A stretch of 64,000 bases of DNA from Hippasteria phrygiana (GCA_037893225.1 JAZGUH010000122.1:186001-250000); one strand, 5' to 3'; numbered from the stretch's first letter, positions 9,497 to 22,610 are shown. The notes: a model not told the origin generated them from the letters alone. Program-made: numbers and translations.

Positions 9497-12400
9497 GAGT
9501 TACGTAGGCAACTCTGCTCACAATGCAATTTCCCCCTTTGGCCCCCCTCTGGATCCGTCCTTGTCACAGCTATGTAACCATTAAATCAATTTCATTCAAA
9601 TCTTGACAGAACTTGCCCAACAGATGTAGTTTGTCACCTTAGCCAAGTGGCAATCAAATTTTATGATCACTAGTCAGATACGTACAGGCCTATCAAATTC
9701 AGCGAAAATATTTGAAAGAAAGGATGTGCAGCAGATATTGCAACAATTTTGAGGGCTGCATTATTTTGAGCGGGCAAATCAAATTTGGGAACGTAGTTGG
9801 CACCGATCCAATTGCATGAGTTCTTTTTTTGTGGTGACAGCAATTATAGAAGCGCGGGCTTAATTTCAATGTGTCGTGTTTGGTGTTTTGAAATTGGACA
9901 TCAACAATGAAGTTGTTGTTGTTGGATTGAAATAAATGAGTTAGTAAGATGGAGTGCGATAGAAAAAAGGTGGGGAGGAGGAACAGGGTTCCGAGTTCAA
10001 CCGAGTGTAATTAACAGGAGGCAATTAGAACAAACCTATCGGAATTTCGCCGGGCTTATGCTTGTTAGCACCACCCGCCACCAGTCCACATAAACGAAGT
10101 AAGAATGAAGGGACCGGGAATAGCCAAGATCGGTGTCGTAAACTGGAAATGGTGATCTGATGGTCGGCCGTGTTGAGTTACTTTCTTTGGAACCTACGAC
10201 TTTAATTCATCATTTGGAGCAAAACGCCTTGAGATTTGACTTGACTGGGACTTAGAGTGGAAAACAACTTGGTCTTATCAACAGAACAAGGCGATTTAAA
10301 GACCATTTCATTGGGATTATGGTCGTTTTATTCTTCCAAATGATCCAAGATCGCTAGATATCGGATATTTATTAAAAGTTCAACCATAATGCATGCTTGT
10401 TTGGGGATTTCTCGCGATTCTTCAGAATTCGCATGACTGACTCATCTACGAAATAAACATTAACAAATCACGGTCGATCATTTTAATTCATGAACTTAAC
10501 TTTAATATTGAAAACAAATAACTCTGAAGAAAAACGAAGAATATTGTAAACTTAACCCATTATATTAAAATAAACAAATAAGCAAGTAAAGGACAATCAA
10601 GATGTCCCCGTAGTTATTGAAAACACCATAACGAAGATGCCCCTCCTCCCTTCAAACATAATTAATTATCACGGCAATATTAGAGCGACATGTTATATTG
10701 GATGCGCCCAATCAGACCATCTAAAGGTGTATACACAATATCGCCGTCTTTAAAGATCTTCAAATTGCAATTATGGCAAACAAAATTCGCTGCTTTTCAA
10801 ACATTCTTGATAACGAAACTTTTGAGAATCAAATTTTGCCGTCGAAAGTCTAGATTAGACGTACTTCAGCCACATTTCTTTTTCCTTCTGGCAGGGCTGA
10901 AGTAAAATGACGGCTTTGCCAACTACATAAATGACGGCTGTTCAATACGCCTACAAAAGCAAGTAAAAGCTTTGTTTTATTAGACTTCGTTTAGTGGAAT
11001 TACAGGAATTAATATCCCGATATGAAAAGGTCACAGCAAAGTGAAAGAAAATGTACCATTTGCATGCATCTTCCCTGGTAAAGCATTCATTTCAATTGTC
11101 GATAAATCTTATACAGATGCATTTTGGACGCATCTTTATCATATTGACTCCTAGGTTTCAGAAGACGAGTCTACCGGTAGGGGCGCCAGGGGGTACAAAA
11201 CGTGTGAAATATAGTGTTCTTACATTAGTCTCCTTGCGGGGTACATGGAAGAAAGGGTAACAATGGGGACAATGCTACCCCGCAATTGGGTCTTTCGAAA
11301 TCGACCTACCCCACAAATTTAACGGTATGGGTTTTGAGATTTCAATGTGGACAAAGGAGAATAAAAGAAGGAAAGTAAAGTCTACAATAGAGGTACCCCG
11401 TATACACATATATTATGAGGATGTGAGTATGTAAATACCGGCAATCGTGGACTAGGGACAAAAGGGTTAGGGCATAGACAAAGGGTCCACGGTTGACCGA
11501 ACGTCCACGATTAAAATTCGTGTACAAAACATATGGGAGGCATTCTGAAAAAGTTAGAGTACAAACAAAAGAGGGACAATAGGAGGTCCGCGACTGTCGC
11601 GTGAAGCAACGCGCGCGTACTGCATTCATATCAATGTGGATATCGTCATAACTATTTTAATGCCACAATAATATTACCATGTATGCGGCAAGCACATAAA
11701 TATATCCATTTATTAATTTATTCATATACGTATATAATATTTTTGAAAGTACATTGTATACCAATACCATGTAAGCTCTGAACAGCTACATTGTCCAATT
11801 TGGCACCAAACAGTCAACAAATGAATATGCCATTACAATTATTACATTTCCAAATGGCAGATACCTTTAACCCTGGAAGCAAGTTTGTAAAAAAAAATAT
11901 ACACGATGACACAAAGGCACTGCAAGGCTAGCCAGGAGTACCCTTTTTCTGGGTCAGACACCATCCTATTGCCATTCAGAAACGTGGGCAATGACAGAAT
12001 GATTGACTGCTCTGGCGGTCTGCCCAGGGGGGAAACCCTTTGTGTATACCGACCACAAAGGCATTAGATAACACACACACTTGAATGGGGCTTAGCCAAA
12101 CACATGCCAGAGGGCTTACTTTCTCAGGGCTAGCATGTCCAGTGTGTGACCTCTGTGTTAAATTTGATTGCACAGTCTCGAACTATGGCTTTCGACTCGA
12201 GTTAAGAAAAATCAATTAAGCAATATTGGCCTAAAGATGTTTTAGTAATTAAAAAATTACGAAAAAACTACTTCCGCTGCAGTGCCGTAGTTGCTCCGAG
12301 GGTTAAGGTAGGTATTATTTCCCTTGATTTTCTACCAAACATTGTAACAAACATTCATTCACTTTCTCTACCATTTCCCAGTACATACATTTACCTTTAC

Positions 12401-12882
12401 AGGACCTTCTTCAACATTCACTAAACATATAGATGCGCCAACAAGCGTATTTAATAAGAATAATTTTTCAGGTTGTAGTTTGTAAGATGGTTGTTTTGCA
12501 AGAACGCAACAGGAGGAATGATTCTTTGGAAAATGAAATCCAAATCTGATAATTAAAATCAATTCTTTGAAGTAAAATAGCATATGACAGTCGAAATTCG
12601 GAAATTCTGTGTGTTAAAAAAAAAAAAAAAAAAAATTAACCTTTACATGATTGTGCATTGATTTCAAGATTTAAATAAACTGGTGCTTGATCTTTGAAAA
12701 ACAGATCTGGATAAAATGTTTGCCCTGACAACTCCACAACCACAAAGAAATGACCTTATTTAATAGGCAATTCTTGTTCACAAGTTTTGGTCTATGAATA
12801 TAGACAAAGTGGTGTGTGCCGTGTACAGATCATCCCTCGCAGCAGAGTGGACTGGCCCAACTTCACACTGGTGCTATGGGGA
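9497..12882. other. Intergenic with weak repeats only
   Basis: No gene is supported. The stretch holds a diverged copy of the 4.66-kb repeat (about 11440-11600) and an A-run near 12620. On the minus strand an ATTAAA at 12764-12759 lies about 120 bases past the hydrolase stop codon and could be its polyadenylation signal. I see nothing else that I can name. Confidence 0.4.
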
Positions 12883-15800
12883 TCACTCTGGATGTACCAC
12901 TGTTTGTAAGAAGGACAGCATTTCTTTGACGACTAGTTCTGGGTAGACATAGTGGACCATGTGCATTCCTTTCTCAAATTGAACGGCCCTCCTCAAATCG
13001 CCCTCTAGTAGGATAAGAGAAGGTGTTGTTCTGAGCACTGATGACATTTATGTTAAGTGAAATAAGAACTTCTTATACGAGATTTGCAGGGGGTAAAAAA
13101 AAAAAAAAACCTGCTCTGAGTTTTTTATTTATTTGTTTCTTACTTTTAAACTTATAATCTAGGACAAGTGACCTTTGTTGGGTTGGGTTGGGTTGGGTTG
13201 GGTTTAACAATAGAGGACAATAGTGTCCCCGGTTGAGAAAGGTCCCCGGTTGAGAAAGGTCCCCATTTGAAAATCGTGTACAAAAAAACCAATGCGGGTC
13301 CTTGCCAAAAAGTATGAACGATAGAAGACAATTGAAGGTGTTAACACACTTGGGTTTGAGTTTGAGTTTGGGGTCGGGTAGGGTCGGGTTGGGTTGGGGT
13401 GGGTTGGGCTGGGTCGGGTTGGGTTGGGCTGGGTCGGGTTGGGCTAGATTGGGCTAGACTGGACTGGGCTGGGCTGGGCTGGGGTCAGTTCAGGTGGGGT
13501 CAGGTCGGGTTGGTTTGGAGGGGTGGAACGGTGCTGCTTTTTGAGTGGCTTTTACACTAACATTCTGAGTAAGAAAAGAAATACTGCCTCTGTTATTCCA
13601 TTCCCCGACTCTAGCTACCCACAGCACAGTGAGCACACATCCTAAAATGTTCCTGTTTGTAAAAAAATATAATAAGATGCAAAAGGTTCAAAATTTAGCA
13701 CTGGTTTTACCAATGCACTCATCTGTCTAACCTTTGAACTTCTCCATGGTGACGCCCTCTGCATTATACTTGACACTGTCTTCAAGATGCATGCCCAGTC
13801 TCTGGATAGTGTCTTCTAGTACTGGCATCTCCACAAACTTGTCGTTGCTGCTGTAGATGCACAGAGCAGGCATCTTCAATGACACTAACCTCTCCACGTT
13901 AGTACTAAACTGTAATAGTAAAAACAGTCAGTGAAACAAATGATGCTGATGAATGGCAGTATGATCTCGATGTTTCGAACAGCGTGCTCTGTTCGTCTTC
14001 TGGAGTCTTCTATCCGTCTACTTCTACAGGTACTGTATGTTGGTGAAGACATGCACCCTGATTTATTCTGCCCGACATCTTGATACTGAAACACATAAAT
14101 ACATCAGAATCTTTATTTCTTATGTATTAACCCTCCCTCTCTCGGTGCCAAAATGGAGTCAATTACCCTATCTATTAAAACCTATCGAGGGATAGGAAGT
14201 TTTTTTTGTTTTTTTTTAAAGGTTGTGATAGTTATAGTAGTAGGAGGGTTCATCAGTATTGCAGAAACTTTTTGTAGCATTTTTCAATGTTGATAACCAC
14301 ACACCTCCTTGAAGCAAAGTTGGGATCCCTCGTACCATGAGAAGACTTCAGAATCTCTTGTTAGCCCCCTGAGGCCTGCCGCTGAGATGATATAAGAAAC
14401 CAGACGCTTCACTGCCGTACCGATAATCGGCAACTTGATGGAGAAATAAATCAACTGGCCAAATATGAAGTACAACCAGTAAGGGCTAAACAACCTGAAA
14501 AGATGTTTACAAACAAATCAGGTGCTTTATGCTATAAAATGGCTGCTGATTGCTTGATCACTCCATGCAATCAGAGTGAAACGGCCCGTAGATCCTGGCA
14601 AACAAAGTGACATGGGTTGTCAAGTGGTAAAGGCATATATGCAAGAGGTTGTGATCAGCAGGTCTGCTTCTACTTGTTCACAGAGATGTATTCGAGTCCA
14701 TCACAAGTCCCTGCAAGTCCATCACAAGCCCTCCAGTCCTAATGAATCCCAATCGCAAGCTATTCAAATGAGCTCTGACAAAGGCATTCCTTTGTCATTG
14801 TTCGTCTAGTTACTTGTGACCGGCTGTATGCAAGGACTTCTGACTGGACTTGCGAAAGGACTTGTGAAAGGACTTGCAGGGACTCGACTACAACTCTGCT
14901 TGTTCCAGACCATGGGCAGCAATCCCGTGGGGACGGAAGACATGGCAGCGTCTCCCCAAAAAATTATTTCCCCATGGTCATATACATTTTATGGGTCATT
15001 GGCTTTTACATGCAACAGTATGCACCAGAATACACAAAGATCAGCACACATTTTCAAAAATTTCTCAGGATAGAGACACTGAGTACAAAATGCTTAACAA
15101 TTGTTGTGCTTTTTCCTCCGTCTCCCCAATCTTGACAAGAAATCGCCGCAACTTTGTCAGGGGGGGGGGGGGGGGGAGGCTAGAGAAAATTGTTTGGTTG
15201 TCACTATTTTTTGAGGATAAAATAAATGTGTGAATCTTTGATTTGTCTGTACAAATGTCTTAAACAATCCACAAATCTCCGTCAAACAATCCACAAAATA
15301 CAAATCTGTTACTTTTTGAAAATGAAATTTTTTTTTTTATTTCCAGGGGGCTAGATGAACTTTTGGAGGTTATACCCTACAAATAAACTATAGGATGCAA
15401 TTCTTCGCTCAGGGGGTTAAAGGTCGGAACTGCGGTAAACCTTTGAATGTTTTCACCGCGCAAACCAAAAGTCATCCAAAGAATTGTGTCCTTCCAAATC
15501 TTTGGAATTTACAGAAATTATTATAAGGAGGAACCAAGGAAGATTTTCCCTGCAAGTGATGTTGGGATTACTTCTTACTTGTGTGGTCGGGAGCCGGCTG
15601 ATGAAAGCAAGCCAATCGACTTAATACTGCCCTCTAGTGCTGGGTCAGCAGCCAGCTGACACGTCACATGACCTCCCATGGAATGTCCAACGACCATGGC
15701 AACACTGCACAAGCAAATAAAAATTGTATCGACATGGCATAGTTAGTTTTTAGTTTACAAAATCTACAATTTAGAGGCTGAATTCATTGACAAATATCCA

Positions 15801-17630
15801 CAAACAGGTTGTGTATACAGTCAGGTTGTTTTTCTGAGTACTCCATACCCTCCCCCTCCCCCCCCCCCCCCCAAAAAAAAAGGACTGCTACATGTATCAA
15901 CAACTTTTTGCTATCGGGGTAAAAATAATGATTTAAACGTCTGATTCATGACAGGATTACAAACTCACTGGAGGGTGCTTTTTTATGCAAGTTCGCCCAA
16001 AACAAAGCTAAAAGCCACTCAAGGCATGGGAGCTATACAAACGGAAAAAGAATCAAAGATGCAAGAGGTAGGAATTTAGAGTCCTCTTGAAGCAGGAAAG
16101 ATCAGAAGATGAAGTGAAAAATGCACCAGGCAAAGAATTCCACAGAGATACAGAACGAGGGAAAAAGCTATTGGCATAGCTTTTTTGCATTCAAACACCC
16201 TAACTGGAGAAACCGAGCTGGTGGAACATGTACAGTCAAACACCTTTATAACAAAGTCCTTGGGACTTCACAATTTACCTTGTTATAACAGGTACCTTGT
16301 ATTATCAGTAATGGAAAACAAAGAAAAACAAAGACTCGGGACCTATTTGTTTCCTTGTTATAAGCAGTATGTTGTATTAACAGTGCTCTTATTATCAGGG
16401 TCCGACTGTACTTTGTTTAACCCTAACCCTCCAGGGTATTTTGGCTAGAACCCTGCCAGACGCATCAGATTGCATACTTTGTCACATTGACTTGTGTGGA
16501 GAGTCCAGCAAAGTGGAGCTGTCAGCACAGATGCACTGTGCTGCGTCTAGCAGGGTTAGGGTTAAAGCAACACGTTCTTTCTAGTAATTACATACTATTA
16601 AAAAAATATAACACTTCTGACCTGCTAATACCGATCTTTGCTAGAAGTTCTCGGATGACTTCTGCCTTGTGCTCCGTTGTGTGGTTATAAATACCATCAG
16701 AGTCAAGGTTCGTTAGCCCCATACCTAGAACACAACAATAAACATGTTAAGAAGTAAGCTGAGGTCTTTATTATGGTCCCGGTGGATAATAGCTTGTGAT
16801 GTTTTTTAAGTTTGTTAAAAAATCCTTTCCTTAATTTCTTCTTTCTAAACATACATGTAGGCCTACATTCTGTCCAAAACTTAGAGTACTAGTTTGTATT
16901 TCTGATCCACGCCCTCAATGGCAAATGGCCCCACACTTCAGCATCTTTTAGTTTTTCATTTATTTTACGGCATGATCAGCACTTCTTGGGAAGACACTGT
17001 AAATTATCCCCAACCTGTCCTTTTAAAAATGCCCACACCACGTGAAGAACTCAATTCATAGTGACCACCATTCTTATGAGCTAACCTGAGAACCAGAATA
17101 GGATGGTCAAAATGGTGTCAGAAGTGGGATTAGCATTCAACTTCTTGTTTTCCTGTGTACATTCATTACCCCACTTCCAGAACCAAAAGATGCCTGGATC
17201 AGTACCTGGCAAGTTTGGTATGATGACCCTATAGCCTTGTGACGTCAAACCCTCTACAATGTGTCTGTATGCCTTGTGGGTAGCTGGTGCCCCGTGTACA
17301 CATACAATGACTGGATCAGTTGGCAACCCTTCATCCGCATACACAACCTATAATAGCGAAAATGAAAGGTTTGGGTATTCTTAAGTTGTCATCAAAGGGG
17401 CTTATGCATTTTTCTACAAGAAAAAACTGCCTGTTCAAATTATTTCGCCTTGTCCGCTGGATCGATATTGAACCTTATAATGGATTACAGTCCACTGGAG
17501 AAAATAAGAGTAATTTGCATACCTTAAACATGGTTCCGAGTGCCTTTACGTCCTCCGTGTGTAAGGTAAAGTTGTAGGAAGGTTTTGTGCTTGGTTGGTC
17601 GCGGCTGTTTGTAGCAGCTGATTCTTCCAT
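12883..17630 (-). CDS. Alpha/beta-hydrolase-fold protein, seven exons
   Basis: Exons on the minus strand: 17630-17523, 17347-17206, 16724-16622, 15704-15579, 14494-14305, 13909-13732, 13004-12883. All have GT-AG borders and matching phases, giving 322 aa from MEESAATNS to a TGA. Oxyanion region HGAPATHKAY (about 54-63) and PNLPG (80-84) precede the nucleophile elbow GHSMGG with Ser126. Asp246 lies in YSSNDKF after a beta-strand, and His297 in GMHMVH, completing the triad. Residues 160-223 form a hydrophobic cap insertion (PYWLYFIFGQLIYF). Length and layout fit small cytosolic serine hydrolases; the substrate cannot be told. There is no signal peptide. Introns carry a pogo-type MITE, a TTAA MITE and a foldback element. 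A GC box (CCGCCC) sits about 30 bases upstream of the ATG. Confidence 0.85.
13178..13520. repeat. Low-complexity GGGTT/GGGCT tract and inverted copy of the 4.66-kb repeat
   Basis: Short runs of GGGTT (13178-13204) and a longer mixed GGGTT/GGGTC/GGGCT tract (about 13349-13520) flank a reverse copy of the ~130-bp repeat seen at 4660. All lie in the last intron of the hydrolase gene. Confidence 0.6.
14681..14898. mobile_element. Foldback element family F, copy 1
   Basis: Terminal inverted repeats CAGAGATGTATTCGAGTCC and GGACTCGACTACAACTCTG are flanked by an 8-bp target duplication (CTTGTTCA / CTTGTTCC, one mismatch). Arms are built of short units such as GGACTTGCAGG and GGACTTGTGAAA and their complements. 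The core near 14780 is a palindrome around TGACAAAGGCATTCCTTTGTCA-like sequence. It lies in intron 4 of the hydrolase gene. The 8-bp duplication suggests a hAT-like transposase in trans. Confidence 0.8.
16233..16408. mobile_element. Pogo/Tigger-like MITE
   Basis: It begins TA-CAGTCAAACACCTTTATAA and ends CAGGGTCCGACTG-TA, the terminal pattern of pogo-type Tc1/mariner elements with a duplicated TA. Inside are repeats of CTTGTTATAA. It is 176 bp, noncoding, in intron 3 of the hydrolase gene. Confidence 0.7.
16417..16565. mobile_element. TTAA MITE with telomere-like ends, copy 1
   Basis: Ends TTAACCCTAACCCT and AGGGTTAGGGTTAA are inverted and start with the TTAA target. It ends 55 bases from exon 3 of the hydrolase. 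Related elements lie at 27078 and 29421, and single-ended pieces near 24199 and 61828. Confidence 0.65.
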
Positions 17631-18270
17631 TGTGACAATGCTATCAGATGTGATCAGGTGGGCGGAGTTTAAATTACAGTGTAGAGGGTGTGAGGAGTGT
17701 TGTATGCACTGCCTCCCTCTGACAGTCTAGCGTAGGTGAAGCCCTACTCACACGTATGATTTTTCAGTGTGTGGCTGGATTGACAGAATAAAGGAATTGT
17801 TATGTAGGCCTACCAACATAGGCAAATTCATGAACATTTTAAGTTGCTTCAATTCTTTTAAACATTATATTGTTGGGTGCAATCAATCGATGTGCACGAT
17901 GGGTAGATCGGTCAATTGCGATGCTATGGGCCGATTGCGCTGCCACCAGTCGAACACATTTTCTTTCTAATTCACAGCTCTAGAGGATTTTTCTTTTTAA
18001 AGGTAAGCGTAAGTAAAGTCCAAGATATCCGTCAGAATCGACCGATAGCGCAGCACGATCGACCGATCGCGCCCAACAATATCAATGGAAAGAATAAACA
18101 GTTAGATATAAAAGGAGGGTTCAATGGTCATGATAGGTTAACCCTATGCAAAGTACGTTATGGATTTTTGTTGATTTAAATGTAGGAAATGCTGCGATAC
18201 TGAGGCCTAACGTTAGCCTAGCCTAGCCTAGCCTAGCCTAGCGTGAGGCCGGCTACGGTCTAAAATGTCA
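17631..18270. other. Upstream region of the hydrolase gene
   Basis: Contains a GC box shortly upstream of the hydrolase start and a short run of CCTAG units near 18219-18241. No coding frame is supported. The promoter presumably lies here but no TATA box stands out. Confidence 0.35.
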
Positions 18271-18566
18271 CACAGTTGTGTAGTGTAGGGCCCTTCTTTA
18301 GTTTTGATCAAAATAGAGTCAAGGGTATTTTTTCTCATTCCAAAATGACTTTTTATAAAGCAGACTTCTCTTAATTCTTTTGACATCTTTTTTTGTAATT
18401 TTCTAACTCGCTTTACAGCAGTTGCCATGCAAATCAACGCGGTTTTGCGTGTTTACTGTGCGTCGCGGTGATCCCCATCTTTTATTTTTGAGTTGCGTTT
18501 TGTCGTCTTCATCGCCGCTTTACCCCAAAATTTCCCTCAAAAACTAAAACCCTGCCCTTTATCAAC

Positions 18567-19005
18567 GGCGATTGTGTAGTGTAGGGCCATGTTCCCTAAG
18601 GGAACAAAAATCCACTTTTAGGTTAATGGAGCTGCCAAACTAGTTAGCGACATTACAAACCAACAGGTATGCCATAGTCAGGGCAGGGTTTTAGTTTTTG
18701 AAAGAAATTTTTGGGTAAAGCGGCGATGAAGACGACAAAATGCAATGCGAAAATAAAGATGGCGATCACCGCGACGCACAGTAAACACGCAAAACCGCGT
18801 TCATTCGCATGGCAACTGCCATAAAGCGTGTAAGAAAATTGCATTTTCTACCGCAATAAACTGTTCAAAATTTTATAAAAAAATTTCAAAAGAATTCAGA
18901 TAAGTCTGCTTAAATAGGTTAAAAAAGTCATTTTGGAATGAGAAAAAATACCCTTCACCCTATTTTAATCAAAACTAAAGAGGGGCCCTACACTACACAA
19001 TTGCC
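18567..19005 (+). mobile_element. 439-bp-family MITE (copy B), nested in copy A
   Basis: Ends GGCGATTGTGTAGTGTAGGG and CCCTACACTACACAATTGCC are inverted. The 8-bp target duplication is TTATCAAC on both sides (18559-18566, 19006-19013), a perfect match. It is exactly 439 bp, like the copy at 30828. No open frame of note. The 8-bp duplication points to a hAT-like mobilizing enzyme. Confidence 0.85.
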
Positions 19006-19044
19006 TTATCAACGAACGGCATACCTGTTGGTTTTGAATGTCGC

Positions 19045-20446
19045 TGTTGAGCGCAATTTTTAAATACGCGCATTTTTTAAATTTGCGCGCGCAATTTTAA
19101 AAAAATGCGCGTGGGTATTTTTTTAGTTAAAGTATGCGCGCGCAAATTTAAAATTCATGCTTCAGACAACAACTGGGGCACGATATCTGATACGAACTAC
19201 ATGGTAGACATGAATTTTACATCGGCGTCAGACGCATGGCGGCCGTTATCGGCAGTAGGCATGTTATTAACGATTTTGACGAGTTCTCTGTGGATATAGA
19301 GGGTATTTTGTATCCGACTCCTCTACAGAAAACAATTATAGCATTCTTGAAGGGGTTGGAACTGTCTCCCAGTCCTACGACTACACTTTCAAAAATGTTG
19401 TGAAGAGGAGAGGGTTTCAAGTTTTGAGTTTTCCAGCTCTTGAGCTACGTATGATGTCGTGAATATTTGCAAATTCGTATATTACAATGTGTGTGTAGCA
19501 TTTATTTATTTGATTTGCAAATATGTTGACATTGTTTGTGAACTATATTTTTTATAAGCGAATAAAGTTTACGATGTGAATTTTATTGCATATACTTTGT
19601 CGCATATCTTTGTGGTGATGTCATATCATCTGTTGAATTGACCTTCAATTTATCAAATATCATCTGTAATTATTATCACCTTAATTTCTGTGCTTCTATC
19701 TTTATGAAGTTGGGTCATGTTTGGCTTGACAAGTTGCCGTCGCGTGACATTAAGGCGCTGTCGGGGGGGGGGGGGGGGGGGGGGGGGGGGAGATACATTT
19801 TCGGTGTTTTTTTCATTGGGAATTAAATGATCTAAACCTCTGTGTCTGATCGGCTAACTTCCCAACATTTAAAAGAAAATGGCAGATTAAGAAGCAATCT
19901 ATAATTTGCATTCTTCACACAGCAACTGAGAGACTACTGAATAAGATTTTTTCTTCTATGAAATAACTTATATTAACTTATATAGGTCAGTATAGTGGGA
20001 GATTATGTTGTCACATGGTCATGATGGTGCACTGGCCCTCACGTACGCGTCCGAACTTTGCAATTTATTTGCTTGTTCATAGATTGAGCACTGTTTTATA
20101 TATTTTCTAGCACTTTTACGAAGTTTTGTTATTCTGTTTTTGTTTTACACTTTTCTACTGGTTTTCCATACTTTTGCCAAACCTCAGGCTTGTATTGTAT
20201 CCCAGCCCCGGATCCCAGCATCCCTTTTCATTCAAGCGCTTTGTCACAAGAAATTAAGAACTTACTGCAGTTCGTGTGCAACCCCGTTACTGTTTAAATA
20301 ATAAAGATTGCGTGATTTTCAAAAATTGCGCTCCATCTATATTGCACAAATATTAAATTTACGCAAGCCAACTCAATTTTCGTGTTCAAAAATTGCGCAG
20401 TGCGCATTTTAAAAAAAATGCGCGCCTTTGAAGATTGCGCTCAACA
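19045..20446. mobile_element. 1.4-kb element with GTTGAGCGCAAT termini, nested in copy A
   Basis: Left end TGTTGAGCGCAATTTTTAAA and right end the complement of TGTTGAGCGCAATCTTC, flanked by a short duplication TCGC. Sub-ends are rich in GCGCGCAAATTTAAA-type palindromes. The inside has a ~200-base stretch (19190-19460) with partly open frames that I do not recognise, a G-run (19764-19790) and AT-rich spacer. Superfamily unknown. Confidence 0.65.
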
Positions 20447-20500
20447 TCGCTAAAAACTAACGTTAGTTTAGTTCGGCAATTCCATTAACCTAAAAAAAAT

Positions 20501-22079
20501 AACATGATACACTAACGTTTACATCCTACACCGTACATCATCCATGTACATGCACATCGCCCATCAAATGAGTAATTTTGTTCAGTTTCCACAGTATCAG
20601 AGCTCACCTTGATGTTCTTTTATAACTCATGGATTCTCTAGTAAATGTAGTAAGATTTTGAGAATCTATAGTTCATGGCCTTTCCAGTCAAACGCGGTAG
20701 TCAAATCCCGGCTTTATTTATTTATAAATTTGTAGTTTTCAATGTTTATTTTGAATTGCGCCCTCAAGTGGCCATGTGTCTCGAACGTAAATTCATCTAA
20801 AATCTATTTTCGGTTTTAAGCAAATTAAACGGAAACTTTATGTACTGACGGGGGTGGGATCTGGGAAAGGGGTCGGGATAAGAATTATAAGACAAGATAA
20901 TGTGACGACACAGAAACTCAATAATGTGCTCGCACTGTTAGTTAAAATATGTGTACATGAACCGTTTTCAAAAAATAACTTTCGATTTTCTTTTTTTTTT
21001 GGGGGGGGCGGTCACATACATGTACCCCATACGTATTCGCAGACAACCTACAGTGAAAATAAAAGGTTTCGCTACAAACATTCTGAAGTTGTCAACAAAG
21101 AGGCCGAGGCCTATGGACTTTTTTTTATAAGCAGTGTCAACAACAGGCACTCATCATAGTTCATGGGTACAACCAGGGACTGATGAACCGATACCAATTC
21201 ATATTATAACAAATCAATTCACCAACAAACACTCGACCAGTAAATATTTTAGTGTTTATATATACAGACGTGTCATTTTATTCTCCAAATACTACTCCAT
21301 AATGTACATGTAAAATGATATAACCAGAAACTTTTCAAGTGCCTGAATAAAATCATATTTTGTTCTCTCTTTTTCTTAGAATCTGAGCTAAACGCTGCAC
21401 AAAAACATACAGCTTGTAATTACTCTATATATATGTAGAATATATCTACTATACCAGTAATTCCTTTCAAATGCAGGTAGTTACTAATAACCCCAACAAA
21501 ATACATTCTGATAACAATGATAGTAGATATTTGCATTCATGTCAAGTCATTGTTAAACATACAATATATTAAATAAATAGAGTTTAAGTAGTTTTAATTC
21601 AATGACAGAAATTTGAAATTTCACAATTCAATATCATTTACAAAATGTTTTCCCACAATTATTAATTGCTAAAATCCTTCATTTTCTAAAGAGATTTTAA
21701 AAAACCCAAAACCTTATAAGTTGAAAATCCAGACGAGGTTGGAAAATTGGTAAAGAATACAGTGCGCTACACTGACCAGCTGAAGTAATTACAACACCAT
21801 ATACAGAAATGTAAGAAGTTCAATTTATTTGTTTCCTTAAAAAGAAAGCATTATACAAAATACATCTCTGCAAGGAATGACTGAAATTAGTTTTCAAAAA
21901 CAGCTGAAGTAGTTTCAATATTACTAAAAAGTATTATCCCAAAGACTAACACTAAATTCCTATAATGATGTCGACAGACACAAATAATACACTGTGTCAC
22001 TTATTGCATTTTCGGTAATGTTTGATACAATATTATATTAAGTCATAATATATAAATCATGCATAAACTATAAAAAGTA
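20501..22079. other. AT-rich intergenic spacer, nothing recognised
   Basis: No coding frame with splice support and no clear repeat structure. A T/G run lies near 20990-21008. Confidence 0.4.
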
Positions 22080-22109
22080 AACCCTTTCAGAAGTCAGTGA
22101 TTTTCTACT

Positions 22110-22610
22110 AGTCAGTGATTTTGCAATGGCAGCCCCTAAGCTATGGAATGCTTTGCCATGGCACATACGTAGTGAACACAGACTTGACCCTTTTAAATGT
22201 AAACTTAAAACCTTTCTTTTTAATGTAGCATTTGTAAATTAATGTGATTTTCTTTAAATGGTTTTTAGTGTTTCTTATTCGTAATTTTGTGTCACCGTGT
22301 CGAGTAGTTAGATGCTTAATTACGTAGGTAGGGGTTAGAGGCGTCTGTCTCCGGGAAAGGTCGAGACATCACCGATGTCAGCAGGGTTAGGCTTAAGTAA
22401 TATATTCTCCCTGTTGGCGGGACAGACGTATCCCCATACTGCGGTTTGGGCACTATGGCGCGGTGACATAATTTTATATATATAAATCCCTCTGTCTTTT
22501 TGTTTTATTTTAAAGTAGTTACTTTTAATTTTGATTCTGTGATGCGCTTTTGATCATTTGTATGCAAAAGGCGCACTATAAATTTTAAATTATTATTATT
22601 ATTACTAAAT
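22110..22610 (+). mobile_element. 3' end of a LINE retrotransposon
   Basis: From about 22125 a frame reads MAAPKLWNALPWHIR…LDPFKCKLKTFLF, the conserved C-terminal tail of reverse transcriptases of the CR1/Jockey-like LINE group. It is followed by a ~350-base 3' UTR ending in GGCGCACTATAAATTTTAAATTATTATTATTATTAC, the short terminal repeat typical of such elements. It is a 5'-truncated, dead copy. Confidence 0.7.

Larger units (their letters stand above)
18272..20500 (-). mobile_element. 439-bp-family MITE (copy A), split by two later insertions
   Basis: In reverse orientation it starts TTGTGTAGTGTAGGGCCC and follows the same internal order as the intact copy at 30.8 kb. It is broken at 18558 by a same-family element, resumes at about 19006 with ATCAACGAACGGCATACC, is broken again at 19045 by an unrelated 1.4-kb element, and resumes at about 20447 with TCGCTAAAAACTAACG to CCATTAACC. 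The far end is degraded. Confidence 0.75.

Noticed and set aside
16622..16632. A donor at GTATTAG for exon 3 of the hydrolase (exon ending at 16632)
   Set aside because: It breaks the frame into exon 4; the GTCAGA donor ten bases further on restores phase and gives KIGISSVAMVVGHSMGG, so there is no frameshift.
19638..19826. Frame containing poly-Gly
   Set aside because: Caused by a G homopolymer within a transposon; the same applies to frames over the G/C runs near 4920, 15160, 21000 and 50840.
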